Of a stretch of 51,578 nucleotides of DNA, positions 15,905-24,736 are shown one piece after another; the stretch's first letter is position 1; every line of letters starts with the position of its first letter. Origin of the DNA: an uncultured Bacteroidales bacterium. GTDB taxonomy: Bacteria > Bacteroidota > Bacteroidia > Bacteroidales > Muribaculaceae. A program made the position numbers and the translations under genes. Below the pieces are notes generated by a model. The model was not told where the DNA came from. It searched no databases and saw only the letters and a list, made by a program, of their open reading frames with translations. The stretch covers positions 1 through 51,578 of the forward strand of contig CADBDH010000018.1 of the NCBI GenBank assembly GCA_902793405.1, written 5' to 3'.

Positions 15905-17626
15905 CTACTTGGTGAACAGGATGCCCGAGACGCTGGGATACATTACCGAATTGTCGCGAACCGACAGGCTGAAGTAGCTGACAACAAAAGCTGCTTCGCC
16001 GTTATCCAGAATCAACGGCTCGACGCTGCTGTGATGATTCCTGTCGATGTCGCGCCCGACAAACTGATTGAGCGCTACCTGAAAACGATATTTCGTGACC
16101 TCGTCACCGGTCTTGGATGGCACATCAAAGACAAGGCGGTTACCCTGTTGCTCGACCATCTCGATGTCATCGATGCTTTCCATGTGGGTATAGCCCTGGG
16201 GCACACTCATACGGGTCATCAGGTTGTCCTTGCTGTTGTAGTAATGCATCTCTTTGGTCCCGACGATATCACCTTGCACCTCGATTCTGTCGGTAGTACC
16301 GACAATAGCGTCCTTGCCAAGCAAGCCAAGGGTACTGTCATAGCCGTAATCCACCTGCAGGTAATGCAGTTTGGCATCGATCGACTTGACGACCTTCTCG
16401 TCGGCCGTCTTGAGCCATTTCTCATACTGCTCACCCGACAGCGGCAGCTGCTTGACACCCGTTGAGGCAAAGGCTTCACGCACCTCGCCCAGCAAGTGTC
16501 GCTCGGTCACATTGGGGATGCTCCAGGGACCCACCGAGATGAGCAGCAGCACCACGGCAAACGAGGCAGGCACCCACCAGATGCGGCGGTTGCGGCACAG
16601 CAGCAGGCCGATGCAAACCACATAGCACCAGATGTTGAACACCACCACATAGAGGCGGCTCACCGTAATGCCGTAGTCACTCAAGCGGCGACCGATGGCG
16701 ACCGACATCAGCACCAGCAGCGGCAGCATGGCCAGCGGCAGCAGGCGCGTCAACGTCTTGAAGAAGGACTTGCCCTGCTCGTGCTGCACGGGATAGGTGA
16801 TGAAAATCAGGATCACCATGCCCAGCATGCTGGCCGACACCAGATAGCACACCCAGCCCACAGGCAGTTGCCAGGTGAACAGGATCTTGGCGGCATAGAC
16901 GTAGAGCGTGGCCATGTAGAGCAGCAGCAGGGGAATGAACAGGTATTGCGAAACGCCCTTGGTAAAACCGGCAAAGGGGCCGATGCGGCGGATGTGCTTT
17001 TGGCCACCCTCGGGAATCTGGCTCATCGCCAGCAACGGTGCCAGCAGCACCATGCAGAAGGTGGGTATATAGAGGAACCACCCGTTGACATTCACACCGA
17101 AGAGCCAGTCGAGCGACTGCACGAACAGGATGATGCCCAGCGTGAGGATACCGCCCACCACGACGCCTGCCGTGACAGCGATAAAGAGCCGTTGGGCAAA
17201 GTTCCAGAAGGGCACATCGTCGCCCCTGCGGTAGAAGCACAACAGGAACAGCGAGAGCACTATCGCCACCACCGTGGCACTCACGCCCACCAGCTGCTGC
17301 ATTGAGAAGCGTTCAAACTGCGTCAGGTAGATGGACACGCCCAGCCACAGGGCAAGGCCGAACACCTGGGTGACGACGGCCGTGAGGCGACGCTTGAAGT
17401 CCTCGGTGAGCAACTGCAGCGACACAGCCAGCAAAGCACCTGTAGCCGGGAAGAAGATGAAAAAGAAGTTCCACTTCTCATCGACGGGATGGCCATCGCG
17501 GTTAATGAGGAACATCAGGTAACCCGTGAGGAACACGAGCAGCAGCACGGCCACAGGGAAACGCCTGATGCAATGGCCGAAACGCTCGATCAACACAGTG
17601 GGAGAAATGCGTCTGAAAACTTCCAT
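15905..17626 (-). CDS. DUF4153 multi-pass membrane protein
   Basis: 573 residues. Roughly eleven hydrophobic segments lie between residues 20 and 375 (for example FPVAVLLLVFLTGYLMFLI, LFIAVTAGVVVGGILTLGII and LLPLAMLPLLVLMSVAI). A soluble C-terminal domain of about 190 residues (from VTERHLLGEVREAF) follows and is predicted to be beta-rich. This matches the DUF4153 family of Bacteroidota inner-membrane proteins, whose function is not established. No sensor or catalytic motif is seen. I see no TAnnTTTG element in the 70 bp upstream. The gene is divergent from rnpB. Confidence 0.8.
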   Translation of the reverse strand: MEVFRRISPTVLIERFGHCIRRFPVAVLLLVFLTGYLMFLINRDGHPVDEKWNFFFIFFPATGALLAVSLQLLTEDFKRRLTAVVTQVFGLALWLGVSIYLTQFERFSMQQLVGVSATVVAIVLSLFLLCFYRRGDDVPFWNFAQRLFIAVTAGVVVGGILTLGIILFVQSLDWLFGVNVNGWFLYIPTFCMVLLAPLLAMSQIPEGGQKHIRRIGPFAGFTKGVSQYLFIPLLLLYMATLYVYAAKILFTWQLPVGWVCYLVSASMLGMVILIFITYPVQHEQGKSFFKTLTRLLPLAMLPLLVLMSVAIGRRLSDYGITVSRLYVVVFNIWCYVVCIGLLLCRNRRIWWVPASFAVVLLLISVGPWSIPNVTERHLLGEVREAFASTGVKQLPLSGEQYEKWLKTADEKVVKSIDAKLHYLQVDYGYDSTLGLLGKDAIVGTTDRIEVQGDIVGTKEMHYYNSKDNLMTRMSVPQGYTHMESIDDIEMVEQQGNRLVFDVPSKTGDEVTKYRFQVALNQFVGRDIDRNHHSSVEPLILDNGEAAFVVSYFSLSVRDNSVMYPSVSGILFTK

Positions 17627-17745
17627 AACTTCGGTTTTAGATGATTAGTCTATATTAATAACGTATAAAGGCGCCCGAAATTGCTGCAAGACCGCCAATT
17701 ATGGGCCAAAGCATCAAAAAAGTTGCACCAACGGGGAAATCATTG

Positions 17746-17753
17746 TAATTTTG
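17746..17753 (+). promoter_or_regulatory. -7 promoter element for rnpB
   Basis: TAATTTTG with TTG at 17723-17725 (20-bp spacing), about 18 bp upstream of the RNA 5' end. Confidence 0.65.
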
Positions 17754-17770
17754 TGCCCACGAAACAAAGC

Positions 17771-18137
17771 AGTATGGCGGCTTGTCGCTCGTTAACATCA
17801 TGGTTGCGAGAGGAAAGTCCGGGCAACACAGAGCATCACATTTCTTAACGGGAAGCTGGGGGTGACCTCAGGGTTAAGGTGACAGAAAACAACCGCCGCA
17901 ACGCCACGCGTGACGAAGCGGTAAGGGTGAAAAGGCGGGGTAAGAGCCCACCGGGCACTGTGGCGACACAGTGTGCCGCACTACCTGTGAGTTGCAAGTT
18001 CATGTATACCGGCATCTAAGGGCTGCTCGTCCATTGTCGGGGGGTAGAACGCTATACCGGCACAGCAATGTGCAGGACAGATAAATGACAGGCACCTGCC
18101 ATCACGGCAGGCACATAACCCGGCTTACAGCCATACT
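17771..18137 (+). ncRNA. rnpB: RNase P RNA, bacterial type A
   Basis: About 367 nt. P1 is formed by AGTATGGC at the 5' end and GCCATACT at the 3' end. Conserved core elements are GAGGAAAGTCCGGGC (17809 onward), ACAGAAAACAACCGCC, GGTAAGGGTGAAAAGGCGGG with GGTAAGAGCCCACC, and the 3' ACATAACCCGGCTTACA. The RNA is the catalytic subunit that matures tRNA 5' ends. It is followed by a T-rich run (18138-18150) that ends the transcript just before folC. Confidence 0.95.
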
Positions 18138-18151
18138 GTTTTTTTCTTTTT
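18138..18151 (+). terminator. T-run after rnpB
   Basis: GTTTTTTTCTTTTTAT directly follows the P1 3' strand, which would serve as the terminator stem. Confidence 0.55.
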
Positions 18152-18191
18152 ATAATGATGTCACACGAGTGAACCGTCAAGAACCTGAGAT

Positions 18192-19523
18192 ATGGCACGA
18201 AAAGAAGAATTAGCGCGCATGTGGAAGCGCACGACCGATTACCTGTTCAATCAGCGTCCCGCATTTGAGCGGCAAGGTGCAGCCGGCTACAAGCCCGGCC
18301 TGGATACCAGCCTGGCCCTGGACAGGATGTATAACGAGCCGCACCGCCACTACCGCATCATCCACATTGCAGGGACCAACGGCAAGGGCTCAACAGCACA
18401 CCTGCTGGCCTCCTGCCTGCAGGAATGCGGCTACCGCGTGGGCCTGTTCACCTCGCCCCACATGATCGACTTCAGGGAGCGCATCAGGGTCAACGGCAAG
18501 AAAATCAGCCGCAACTACGTCAACAAGTGGGTGGCTGCCTACCGCAAGAAGCCGCTCGAAGGCTTCGAGCCGTCATTCTTTGAGCTGACCTCGACCATGG
18601 CATTTGACTATTTTGCCTACCGCAACGTCAACGTCGCTGTCATCGAGACGGGACTGGGCGGACGATTGGACAGCACCAACATCATCACTCCCGACCTGAG
18701 CATCATCACCAACATCGGGCTGGAACACCAGCAATTCCTGGGCGACACCATCGACCAGATCGCCATGGAGAAAGCCGGCATCATCAAGCACGGCAAACCC
18801 GTGGTCATCGGCCATGCTGAGGGCATCGTCAGGGACGTGTTCGAGCGAGTGGCCAAGCGACTGTATGCCCCCATCACGTTTGCCGAGGACAAGCCCGAGG
18901 TCACCCAGGTCAAGCACATCGACGGCTACCTGCGCATCGACACCGCTAACTACGGCACCATTGATTGCGAACTCACCGGCGACTATCAGGCCGAGAATGC
19001 CAACACCGTGCTCAAGGCCATCGACCAGCTCAAAGAGCTCAAATACCGCATCAAGGGCGACGCCATCACCAGGGGATTTGCCCGCGTCATCGAGAACACC
19101 GGCCTGATGGGCCGATGGATGATCATCAACAAGCAGCCGCTCACCGTGCTCGAGTCGGCACACAACGTGGCCGGCATCACCCAAGCCATGAAACAGCTCA
19201 AAAGCGAGTATTATGACGAATTGCACATGGTGATCGGATTCATGGCCGACAAGGACGTGAACGGCATACTGGAACTGCTGCCCAAGAAGGCTACCTATTA
19301 TTTCACCCAGGCACAAACCTCGCGCAGCATGACCACCGAGCAACTCAAGGAATGTGCTGCCCAGCACGGCCTCAAAGGCGAATGCTTCCCCAATGTGGTC
19401 GAAGCCCTGGATGCCGCCCGCCGCGCCGCCCATCCCCGCGACTTCATCTACGTGGGCGGCAGCATGTATGTGCTGGCCGAGCTGCTCACGGCCATCAACT
19501 ACGACGACCATCTGGACAACTGA
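18192..19523 (+). CDS. folC: bifunctional dihydrofolate/folylpolyglutamate synthase
   Basis: 443 residues. An ATP-dependent Mur-ligase-family enzyme that adds glutamate to dihydropteroate and tetrahydrofolates. The P-loop GTNGKGSTAHLL (about 61-72), the omega-loop region LFTSPHMIDFRERIRVNG, the magnesium-site helix ETGLGGRLDSTNII and NIGLEHQQFLGDTI are all present, and the C-terminal ligase domain starts near residue 300. Length is typical (about 420-450). It starts 54 bp after rnpB with no obvious -7 element between them, so it may be partly read through from the rnpB promoter. Confidence 0.93.
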   Translation: MARKEELARMWKRTTDYLFNQRPAFERQGAAGYKPGLDTSLALDRMYNEPHRHYRIIHIAGTNGKGSTAHLLASCLQECGYRVGLFTSPHMIDFRERIRVNGKKISRNYVNKWVAAYRKKPLEGFEPSFFELTSTMAFDYFAYRNVNVAVIETGLGGRLDSTNIITPDLSIITNIGLEHQQFLGDTIDQIAMEKAGIIKHGKPVVIGHAEGIVRDVFERVAKRLYAPITFAEDKPEVTQVKHIDGYLRIDTANYGTIDCELTGDYQAENANTVLKAIDQLKELKYRIKGDAITRGFARVIENTGLMGRWMIINKQPLTVLESAHNVAGITQAMKQLKSEYYDELHMVIGFMADKDVNGILELLPKKATYYFTQAQTSRSMTTEQLKECAAQHGLKGECFPNVVEALDAARRAAHPRDFIYVGGSMYVLAELLTAINYDDHLDN

Positions 19524-19761
19524 CGCCCCCACACCGCTGCATCACAACCCCATCACTGCCCCGCATGGTGCCGCCAAACGGCCCTGCGGGGCAGTCACCG
19601 TATTCCATATGACAGAAAAAACCGGGCTTGCCGTCATGTCAAAATGTCATTATTTGTTATAACCGGGCCATCCAATGTAAAACTAATTAAAAAGACGGCA
19701 TATAGCTATTAATATTGTTTAAAAACCGAGCCGCAACTATTGCCAGTGTCATTTTTCGTTG

Positions 19762-19769
19762 TACTTTTG
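19762..19769 (+). promoter_or_regulatory. -7 promoter element for htrA
   Basis: TACTTTTG with TTG at 19740-19742 (19-bp spacing). It implies a leader of about 70 nt and a start at 19844, not an upstream in-frame Met. The gap 19524-19843 otherwise holds no gene that I can see. Confidence 0.65.
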
Positions 19770-19843
19770 GCACACGATTTGAAAAGTTAAAATTAACACT
19801 TGGAAAAATTAAAAACAACAATAATTTAACAATAAAGGAACAC

Positions 19844-21376
19844 ATGAACAAGAATTTGAAATTAGCAATCATGCTCGTGGCAGCCTCGGTTATGGGATCG
19901 GGCGTGACCATGATGGCAACAAGTGAGTTGCAAAAGAAGGGCGTCATCGCCGACACTTACCTGCCCACACAGGAGAAGAAAATTTCCAGCGACGGATTTG
20001 TGCAGACCTCGACCAGGACCGTGGACATGAGCCGCGACTTTACCGATGTGGCCGAGAGCACCATCAACTGCGTTGTGAGCATCAAGAGCTATGCCACACC
20101 GCAGCAGAACTACTACCAGGGCGGTTTCATTGACCCGTTCGAGTTCTTCTTCGGCCCCGGCTTCGGCCAGGGTCAGCGCCAGCGCCAGCAGCAACCGCAG
20201 CAGAAGAGCGAACCCCAACCCATGGGCATGGGCTCGGGTGTCATCATCAGCAATGACGGTTACATCGTCACCAACAACCACGTCATCAACGGCGCCGAGA
20301 AATTGGAGGTTACCCTGAACGACAACCGCCAGTTCAACGCCACCGTGATCGGTACCGACGAGAAGACCGACGTTGCCCTGATCAAGATCAACGCCAAGGA
20401 CCTGCACGCCATCACCTTCGGCAACAGTGACGCCGTCAAGCCCGGCCAGTGGTGTGTCGCCGTGGGCAACCCCTTCGGCTTCAACTCGACCGTTACCGCC
20501 GGCATCATCAGCGCCAAGGCCCGCGGCATGAACACCAGCGACAACAACGGCATCAAGGCGTTCATCCAGCATGACGCAGCCGTCAACCCCGGCAACTCGG
20601 GCGGCGCCCTGGTGAACACCGCAGGCGAACTCATCGGCATCAACACGATGATCTATTCCCAAACGGGTAACTACAGCGGCTGTTCGTTTGCCGTTCCCAG
20701 CAACACCGTCAAGAAGGTCATCACCGACATCAAGCAATACGGTACCGTACAGCGCGCCGTGCTGGGCATCCAGTACTCTGAGCTGACCGCCGAGAAGGCC
20801 AAGGAAGAGAAGATTACCGCCACCAACGAGGGTATCTATGTAGCTAAGGTTACCGACCGCGGTGCCGCCAAGGAGGCCGGTCTGCAGGAAGGCGACGTCA
20901 TCGTCAAGCTCAACGGCTCACGCGTCAAGGACAGCGGCGAGTTGCAGGAGGAGATGAACAAGCTGCGCCCCGGTGACAAGGCCGAGGTGGAATACTACCG
21001 CGACAACAAGCTCAAACGCACCACTGTCACCTTCAAGAACGACCAGGGCAACACCAAGATGACCAAGCAGAGCGATGTCATGTCGCTGGGTTGCGCCTTC
21101 ACCGAGCTGAGCAAGGAGGACAAGGAAGACCTGGCCATCAGCAAGGGTCTTAAGGTGGTCGGCATCAAGGCCGGCAAGTTCAAGAACGCCGGCATCCGCG
21201 ACGGCTTCATCATCACCGACATCAACAACATCCCCGTTGACTCGCGAGACGACGTAGAGAACATCTACAACCAGATCATGCGCAGCAGCGACAGCGACAA
21301 GGTGATGTTCATCACCGGTTTCTACCCCACCGGCAAGAAGGTTTACTATGCCGTTGACTTGAGCGACGAGGACTAA
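19844..21376 (+). CDS. htrA: HtrA/DegP-family periplasmic serine protease
   Basis: 510 residues from the ATG at 19844, which directly precedes the signal-anchor segment LKLAIMLVAASVMGSGVTMM and lies downstream of the promoter. The trypsin-like domain has the full triad: His146 (NNHVING), Asp176 (EKTDVALI) and Ser252 (NPGNSGGALVN). A Q/R-rich insert (about 105-125, GQGQRQRQQQPQQ) sits in the LA-loop position. Two PDZ domains follow (about 295-390, with GVIVKL-type ligand groove EGDVIVKLNG, and about 410-505). It acts as an envelope protease/chaperone for misfolded proteins. It is a single-gene unit with a hairpin terminator after the stop. Confidence 0.95.
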   Translation: MNKNLKLAIMLVAASVMGSGVTMMATSELQKKGVIADTYLPTQEKKISSDGFVQTSTRTVDMSRDFTDVAESTINCVVSIKSYATPQQNYYQGGFIDPFEFFFGPGFGQGQRQRQQQPQQKSEPQPMGMGSGVIISNDGYIVTNNHVINGAEKLEVTLNDNRQFNATVIGTDEKTDVALIKINAKDLHAITFGNSDAVKPGQWCVAVGNPFGFNSTVTAGIISAKARGMNTSDNNGIKAFIQHDAAVNPGNSGGALVNTAGELIGINTMIYSQTGNYSGCSFAVPSNTVKKVITDIKQYGTVQRAVLGIQYSELTAEKAKEEKITATNEGIYVAKVTDRGAAKEAGLQEGDVIVKLNGSRVKDSGELQEEMNKLRPGDKAEVEYYRDNKLKRTTVTFKNDQGNTKMTKQSDVMSLGCAFTELSKEDKEDLAISKGLKVVGIKAGKFKNAGIRDGFIITDINNIPVDSRDDVENIYNQIMRSSDSDKVMFITGFYPTGKKVYYAVDLSDED

Positions 21377-21423
21377 GCCCGTTCGGAATAACTCAGTAAT
21401 TATCATACGCACATTTATACATG

Positions 21424-21464
21424 GCGGTGACAGTGGACAGCCCATTGTCACCGCTATCATTTTC
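21424..21464 (+). terminator. hairpin terminator after htrA
   Basis: GCGGTGACA (21424-21432) pairs with TGTCACCGC (21446-21454), followed by TATCATTTTC. Confidence 0.65.
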
Positions 21465-21551
21465 AGTCAAAAAAAATTTGACAAAACATGTTATTGAACA
21501 TTTTTTGGAAAATTTATTCTATAAAAATTAGGATATTCCAATAAAATGCAT

Positions 21552-21559
21552 TACTTTTG
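21552..21559 (+). promoter_or_regulatory. -7 promoter element for the small RHH-like gene
   Basis: TACTTTTG. An upstream in-frame ATG at 21546 overlaps this element, so translation most likely starts at 21606. Confidence 0.65.
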
Positions 21560-21605
21560 CAAAAATCTACGAAAACATACATTAACTTTTTATAGAATTG
21601 GAATT

Positions 21606-21797
21606 ATGAGAGGAGGACCTAGACCTGGTGCCGGAAGGCCCAGAATTTACGGAAAGAGAGTTCAATTGTCGATCTTGATTTCTGAGGACACTAAAGCCAA
21701 GCTCAAAGAGCTTGCAGTGGCTCAGGAAAAGCCCCTTGCCATCGTTGTTGAGCAACTGATCATCAACGAGCACAATGACATGATGATGTCGGTGTGA
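21606..21797 (+). CDS. small basic RHH-like DNA-binding protein
   Basis: 63 residues. It opens with MRGGPRPGAGRPRIYGKR, a Gly/Pro/Arg AT-hook-like tail often seen on small phage or plasmid DNA-binding proteins. Then comes QLSILISEDTKAKLKELAVAQ-type sequence, a strand followed by two helices as in ribbon-helix-helix (Arc/CopG-like) repressors. Its target is unknown. It stands alone between htrA and the sigma-54-type promoter of the first sigma factor gene, so a regulatory link to that gene is possible but not shown. No toxin partner gene is adjacent. Confidence 0.7.
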   Translation: MRGGPRPGAGRPRIYGKRVQLSILISEDTKAKLKELAVAQEKPLAIVVEQLIINEHNDMMMSV

Positions 21798-21939
21798 TGC
21801 AATAGCCGTCGCACACTGAATGAAGCCATATTATCCAAGCTGGCCCATCAGTCCAAAACACCGCACGACTGAGGTAAATCACTAGACACATCCCCAAAGG
21901 CAAGAAAGACACAATTTGAAACCCCATTACCTGTCGTCT

Positions 21940-21968
21940 GTTACTGTATTACGTTATAATATAGTGAC
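21940..21968. promoter_or_regulatory. inverted repeat, candidate activator site
   Basis: GTTACTGTATT (21940-21950) and AATATAGTGAC (21958-21968) form 11-bp arms with 9 matches around a 7-nt spacer. The centre lies about 51 bp before the -24 GG of the sigma-54-type promoter, a usual place for a bacterial enhancer-binding protein. Confidence 0.5.
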
Positions 21969-22003
21969 GGAATGATTGTGTAATTCTGGCATGAGCGAAA
22001 AGC

Positions 22004-22019
22004 TGGCACGCTTTTTGCT
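22004..22019 (+). promoter_or_regulatory. sigma-54 (-24/-12) type promoter
   Basis: TGGCACGCTTTTTGCT fits the RpoN consensus TGGCACG-N4-TTGCW exactly. GG is at 22005-22006 and GC at 22017-22018, 12 bp apart. Transcription would begin near 22030, about 55 nt before the ATG at 22086. I see no TAnnTTTG element in 21798-22085. Confidence 0.75.
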
Positions 22020-22085
22020 GTAACGATTTAATCCACAACTCACGTCAACTTAAAAATAGACCGATAGACAGTTTTATCAAACAGA

Positions 22086-22943
22086 ATGAGACAACTTAAA
22101 ATCACAAAGGCAATCACCAACCGCGAAAGCGCCTCGCTGGATAAGTACCTCCAGGAAATCGGCCGTCAGGACCTGATCAGCGTCGATGAGGAGGTTGAAC
22201 TGGCTCAGCGCATTCATCAGGGCGACCAGGCAGCACTTGACAAACTCGTCAATGCCAACCTGCGCTTTGTCGTGTCGGTCGCCAAGCAGTACCAGAACCA
22301 AGGACTGAGCCTGTCGGACCTCATCAACGAGGGCAATGTGGGCCTCATCAAGGCTGCACAGAAGTTTGACGAGACCCGAGGGTTCAAGTTCATCTCCTAT
22401 GCTGTGTGGTGGATTCGCCAATCCATCCTGCAGGCCATTGCCGAGAACTCCAACATGGTGAGAGTGCCCCTGAACCAGGCTGGCCTCATCAACAAGGCCA
22501 ACAAGGCCCAATCCCGCTTCGAGCAGCTGCACGAGCGTCGTGCCTCGGCCGAGGAGCTTGCCGAGGAGCTCAATCTGCCCATCGACAAAGTCATCGAGAC
22601 CATGAAAATCAATACACGCTCGGTATCGGTCGACGCCCCCTTTGCCGACGGCGAGGACAACAGTTTGCTCGACGTGCTTCCCAACAACGACTCACCCCTT
22701 GCCGATTCCACATTGAACCAGGAATCGCTGTCCAAGGAGATCAACCGTGTGCTGGCACAGCTCACCCCGCGCGAGAGGGACATCCTCAAGATGTTCTTCG
22801 GCATCGGCTGCCAGGAAATGACGCTCGAAGAGATCGGGGCAAAATTCGACCTGACGCGTGAGCGCGTTCGCCAAATCAAGGAGAAGGCCATCCGCCAGCT
22901 GAAAGGTCACAAGAGTCAGCTGTTGCTGTCCTATTTGGGCTAA
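22086..22943 (+). CDS. RpoD-type sigma factor paralog, candidate alternative sigma
   Basis: 285 residues, co-linear with the second copy at 23078 and with Bacteroidota RpoD. Regions: 1.2 (about 12-50), 2.1-2.4 (about 53-128, [18 protein letters not shown] and [16 protein letters not shown]), 3 (about 130-215) and 4 (about 225-285, with [21 protein letters not shown]). Differences from the neighbour cluster at residues 117-139 ([20 protein letters not shown] against [20 protein letters not shown]), the part that reads the promoter -7/-10 element. Region 4.2 is unchanged. Together with the sigma-54-type promoter upstream, this suggests an alternative or conditionally expressed sigma. It could also be a redundant duplicate. 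Confidence 0.85.
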   Translation: MRQLKITKAITNRESASLDKYLQEIGRQDLISVDEEVELAQRIHQGDQAALDKLVNANLRFVVSVAKQYQNQGLSLSDLINEGNVGLIKAAQKFDETRGFKFISYAVWWIRQSILQAIAENSNMVRVPLNQAGLINKANKAQSRFEQLHERRASAEELAEELNLPIDKVIETMKINTRSVSVDAPFADGEDNSLLDVLPNNDSPLADSTLNQESLSKEINRVLAQLTPRERDILKMFFGIGCQEMTLEEIGAKFDLTRERVRQIKEKAIRQLKGHKSQLLLSYLG

Positions 22944-23044
22944 AAAGGCCCGTTCGATGTGCCATTTGTGGCTGTTTCAACAGCCGATTTGAAACTTTTA
23001 TTGATTTTTTCTGGCAATTACTTGGTGAATTCAAGTAATTGCAG

Positions 23045-23052
23045 TATCTTTG
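23045..23052 (+). promoter_or_regulatory. -7 promoter element for rpoD
   Basis: TATCTTTG with TTG at 23022-23024 (20-bp spacing), 25 bp before the ATG. It allows rpoD to be expressed independently of the upstream paralog. Confidence 0.65.
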
Positions 23053-23077
23053 CGCGCTTAAACTCTACACAAGTTAG

Positions 23078-23935
23078 ATGAGACAACTTAAAATCACAAA
23101 ATCCATTACTAACCGCGAGAGCGCATCCCTCGACAAGTATCTTCAAGAAATCGGCCGCAAGGAACTCATTACGGTCGATGAGGAAGTCGAGTTGGCACAG
23201 CGCATTCGTCAAGGGGACCAAGCAGCACTGGACAAGCTTGTCAGCGCCAACTTGCGTTTTGTCGTTTCGGTCGCAAAACAGTACCAGAACCAGGGATTGA
23301 GTCTTCCCGACTTGATCGACGAGGGTAATCTGGGCCTTATCAAGGCAGCGCAAAAATTCGACGAGACGCGAGGCTTCAAGTTCATCTCCTATGCTGTGTG
23401 GTGGATTCGCCAATCCATTCTCCAGGCTCTTGCCGAGCAGGCTCGCATTGTCAGGCTTCCCCTCAACCAGGTGGGCTCGATCAACAAGATCAGCAAGGCT
23501 CAGGCCCGTTTCGAGCAAGAGCATGAGCGCCGCCCCTCGGCCGAGGAGTTGGCCGACCGTCTCGACATCCCTGTTGACAAAATCAGCGACACCATGAAGG
23601 TGTCGGGCCGCCACGTGTCGGTGGACGCGCCTTTTGTCGAGGGTGAGGACAACAGCCTGCTGGACGTGCTGCCCAACAACGATTCCCCCATGGCCGACTC
23701 GACGCTTAACCAAGAGTCGCTGGCCAAGGAGGTGAACCGTGCGCTGGATCAGCTCAGCCCCCGCGAGAGGGACATCCTCAAGATGTTCTTCGGCATCGGC
23801 TGCCAGGAAATGACGCTCGAGGAGATTGGTGCCAAGTTTGACTTGACGCGCGAGCGCGTGCGCCAAATCAAGGAGAAGGCCATCCGCCGCCTCAAGGGTC
23901 AGAAGAGCAAACTGCTCAAGGCCTATTTGGGTTAA
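23078..23935 (+). CDS. rpoD: housekeeping sigma factor RpoD
   Basis: 285 residues, the compact Bacteroidota form that lacks an extended region 1.1. From memory it matches the canonical Bacteroides sequence through region 2.4 to 3 ([23 protein letters not shown]) and 4.2 ([18 protein letters not shown]). It directs RNA polymerase to TTG/TAnnTTTG promoters such as those listed throughout this window. It lies 134 bp after its paralog, has its own -7 promoter and is followed by a clear terminator, so it can be expressed separately. Confidence 0.93.
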   Translation: MRQLKITKSITNRESASLDKYLQEIGRKELITVDEEVELAQRIRQGDQAALDKLVSANLRFVVSVAKQYQNQGLSLPDLIDEGNLGLIKAAQKFDETRGFKFISYAVWWIRQSILQALAEQARIVRLPLNQVGSINKISKAQARFEQEHERRPSAEELADRLDIPVDKISDTMKVSGRHVSVDAPFVEGEDNSLLDVLPNNDSPMADSTLNQESLAKEVNRALDQLSPRERDILKMFFGIGCQEMTLEEIGAKFDLTRERVRQIKEKAIRRLKGQKSKLLKAYLG

Positions 23936-23962
23936 CCAAGACATTTTAAGTTAAGCATTCAG

Positions 23963-23988
23963 GCTGCCTCACAAGGGCAGCTTTTTTT
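23963..23988 (+). terminator. Rho-independent terminator after rpoD
   Basis: GCTGCC (23963-23968) and GGCAGC (23976-23981) form the stem, followed by seven Ts. Confidence 0.85.
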
Positions 23989-24130
23989 GTTATAAATGTG
24001 CCGATTGGGTGACATTTTGCGCAAAAATGGATGAAATTGTTGCGGGAATGAAAAAATGGCAGTAATTTTACCCGATAAAATGTGCGGAAAAATACTTAAT
24101 CAATAAACAATAACATTATTAGACAGAAGA

Positions 24131-24646
24131 ATGAAAAAGATTTTAACTCTTATTTGTGCGCTCGTGCTGGGCATGGGCGTGAGTCAGGCACAGGTGCATG
24201 AAGCCCAAACGGCTGTCGGTGCCAATCTCGTTTACGGTACCGAAATCAAGAGCCCGGGTGTGGGTGCAAGATTCCAGTATGGTGTTCTTGACCAGCTGCG
24301 CACCGAGGTGGGTTTCAACTACTTCTTTGAGCACAAGAAGAACTCGTGCTGGGATGTGAACATCAACGCTCACTACCTGCTGAACGTGTGGAATCAGAAA
24401 GTCTACATCTACCCCATTGCCGGCATCAACTACACGATGATGAAGTATGGCAGGCACACCGAGACTATCAATGGCACAAGCGTAGAAATACCCGCGGATG
24501 AAGATAACCACATTGGACTCAACGTGGGCCTCGGCGCTGAATACGAGCTCACCGATCACATCGGTGTGAACCTTGAGTATCGCCACACCATCAATCGCAG
24601 TAATGACCAGGGCGTCATTGGCGCAGGCATCAACTACAAGTTCTAA
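24131..24646 (+). CDS. small outer-membrane beta-barrel protein
   Basis: 171 residues with a signal peptide (MKKILTLICALVLGMGVSQAQ). Alternating hydrophobic strands typical of an eight-stranded OmpA/OmpW-like barrel follow (TAVGANLVYG, VGARFQYGVLDQLRTEVGFN, VYIYPIAGINYTMM, IGLNVGLGAEYELTDHIGVN). The protein ends in a terminal aromatic (NYKF), the usual barrel-assembly signal. Function is unknown, most likely a minor porin or structural barrel. The best upstream -7 match is weak (TAATTTTA near 24062). It is followed by a strong terminator. Confidence 0.85.
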   Translation: MKKILTLICALVLGMGVSQAQVHEAQTAVGANLVYGTEIKSPGVGARFQYGVLDQLRTEVGFNYFFEHKKNSCWDVNINAHYLLNVWNQKVYIYPIAGINYTMMKYGRHTETINGTSVEIPADEDNHIGLNVGLGAEYELTDHIGVNLEYRHTINRSNDQGVIGAGINYKF

Positions 24647-24670
24647 CACAACATTGTAAACCACAAAGAA

Positions 24671-24710
24671 AACAGGACCTCGCCCCGGCACGGGATGAGG
24701 TCCTGTTTTT
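24671..24710 (+). terminator. Rho-independent terminator, probably two-way
   Basis: AACAGGACCTC (24671-24681) pairs with GAGGTCCTGTT (24697-24707), followed by a T-run. It separates the convergent barrel gene and DUF4836 gene. Confidence 0.85.
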
Positions 24711-24736
24711 AATTGTCCGACTGGCGGCTGTGGCCG

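Noticed and set aside
15677-16465. 262-codon rightward frame containing palindromes and the 3' end of the DUF4153 gene
   Set aside because: Its first third is repeat sequence and the rest is antisense to a membrane protein.
19715-19843. N-terminal extension of HtrA by 43 residues
   Set aside because: The upstream ATG precedes the -7 promoter element (19762-19769). The signal segment begins at 19844.
21798-22003. A gene or riboswitch in the 200 bp before the sigma-54-type promoter
   Set aside because: No open frame with a start signal and no recognisable riboswitch core. Only the dyad at 21940-21968 stands out.
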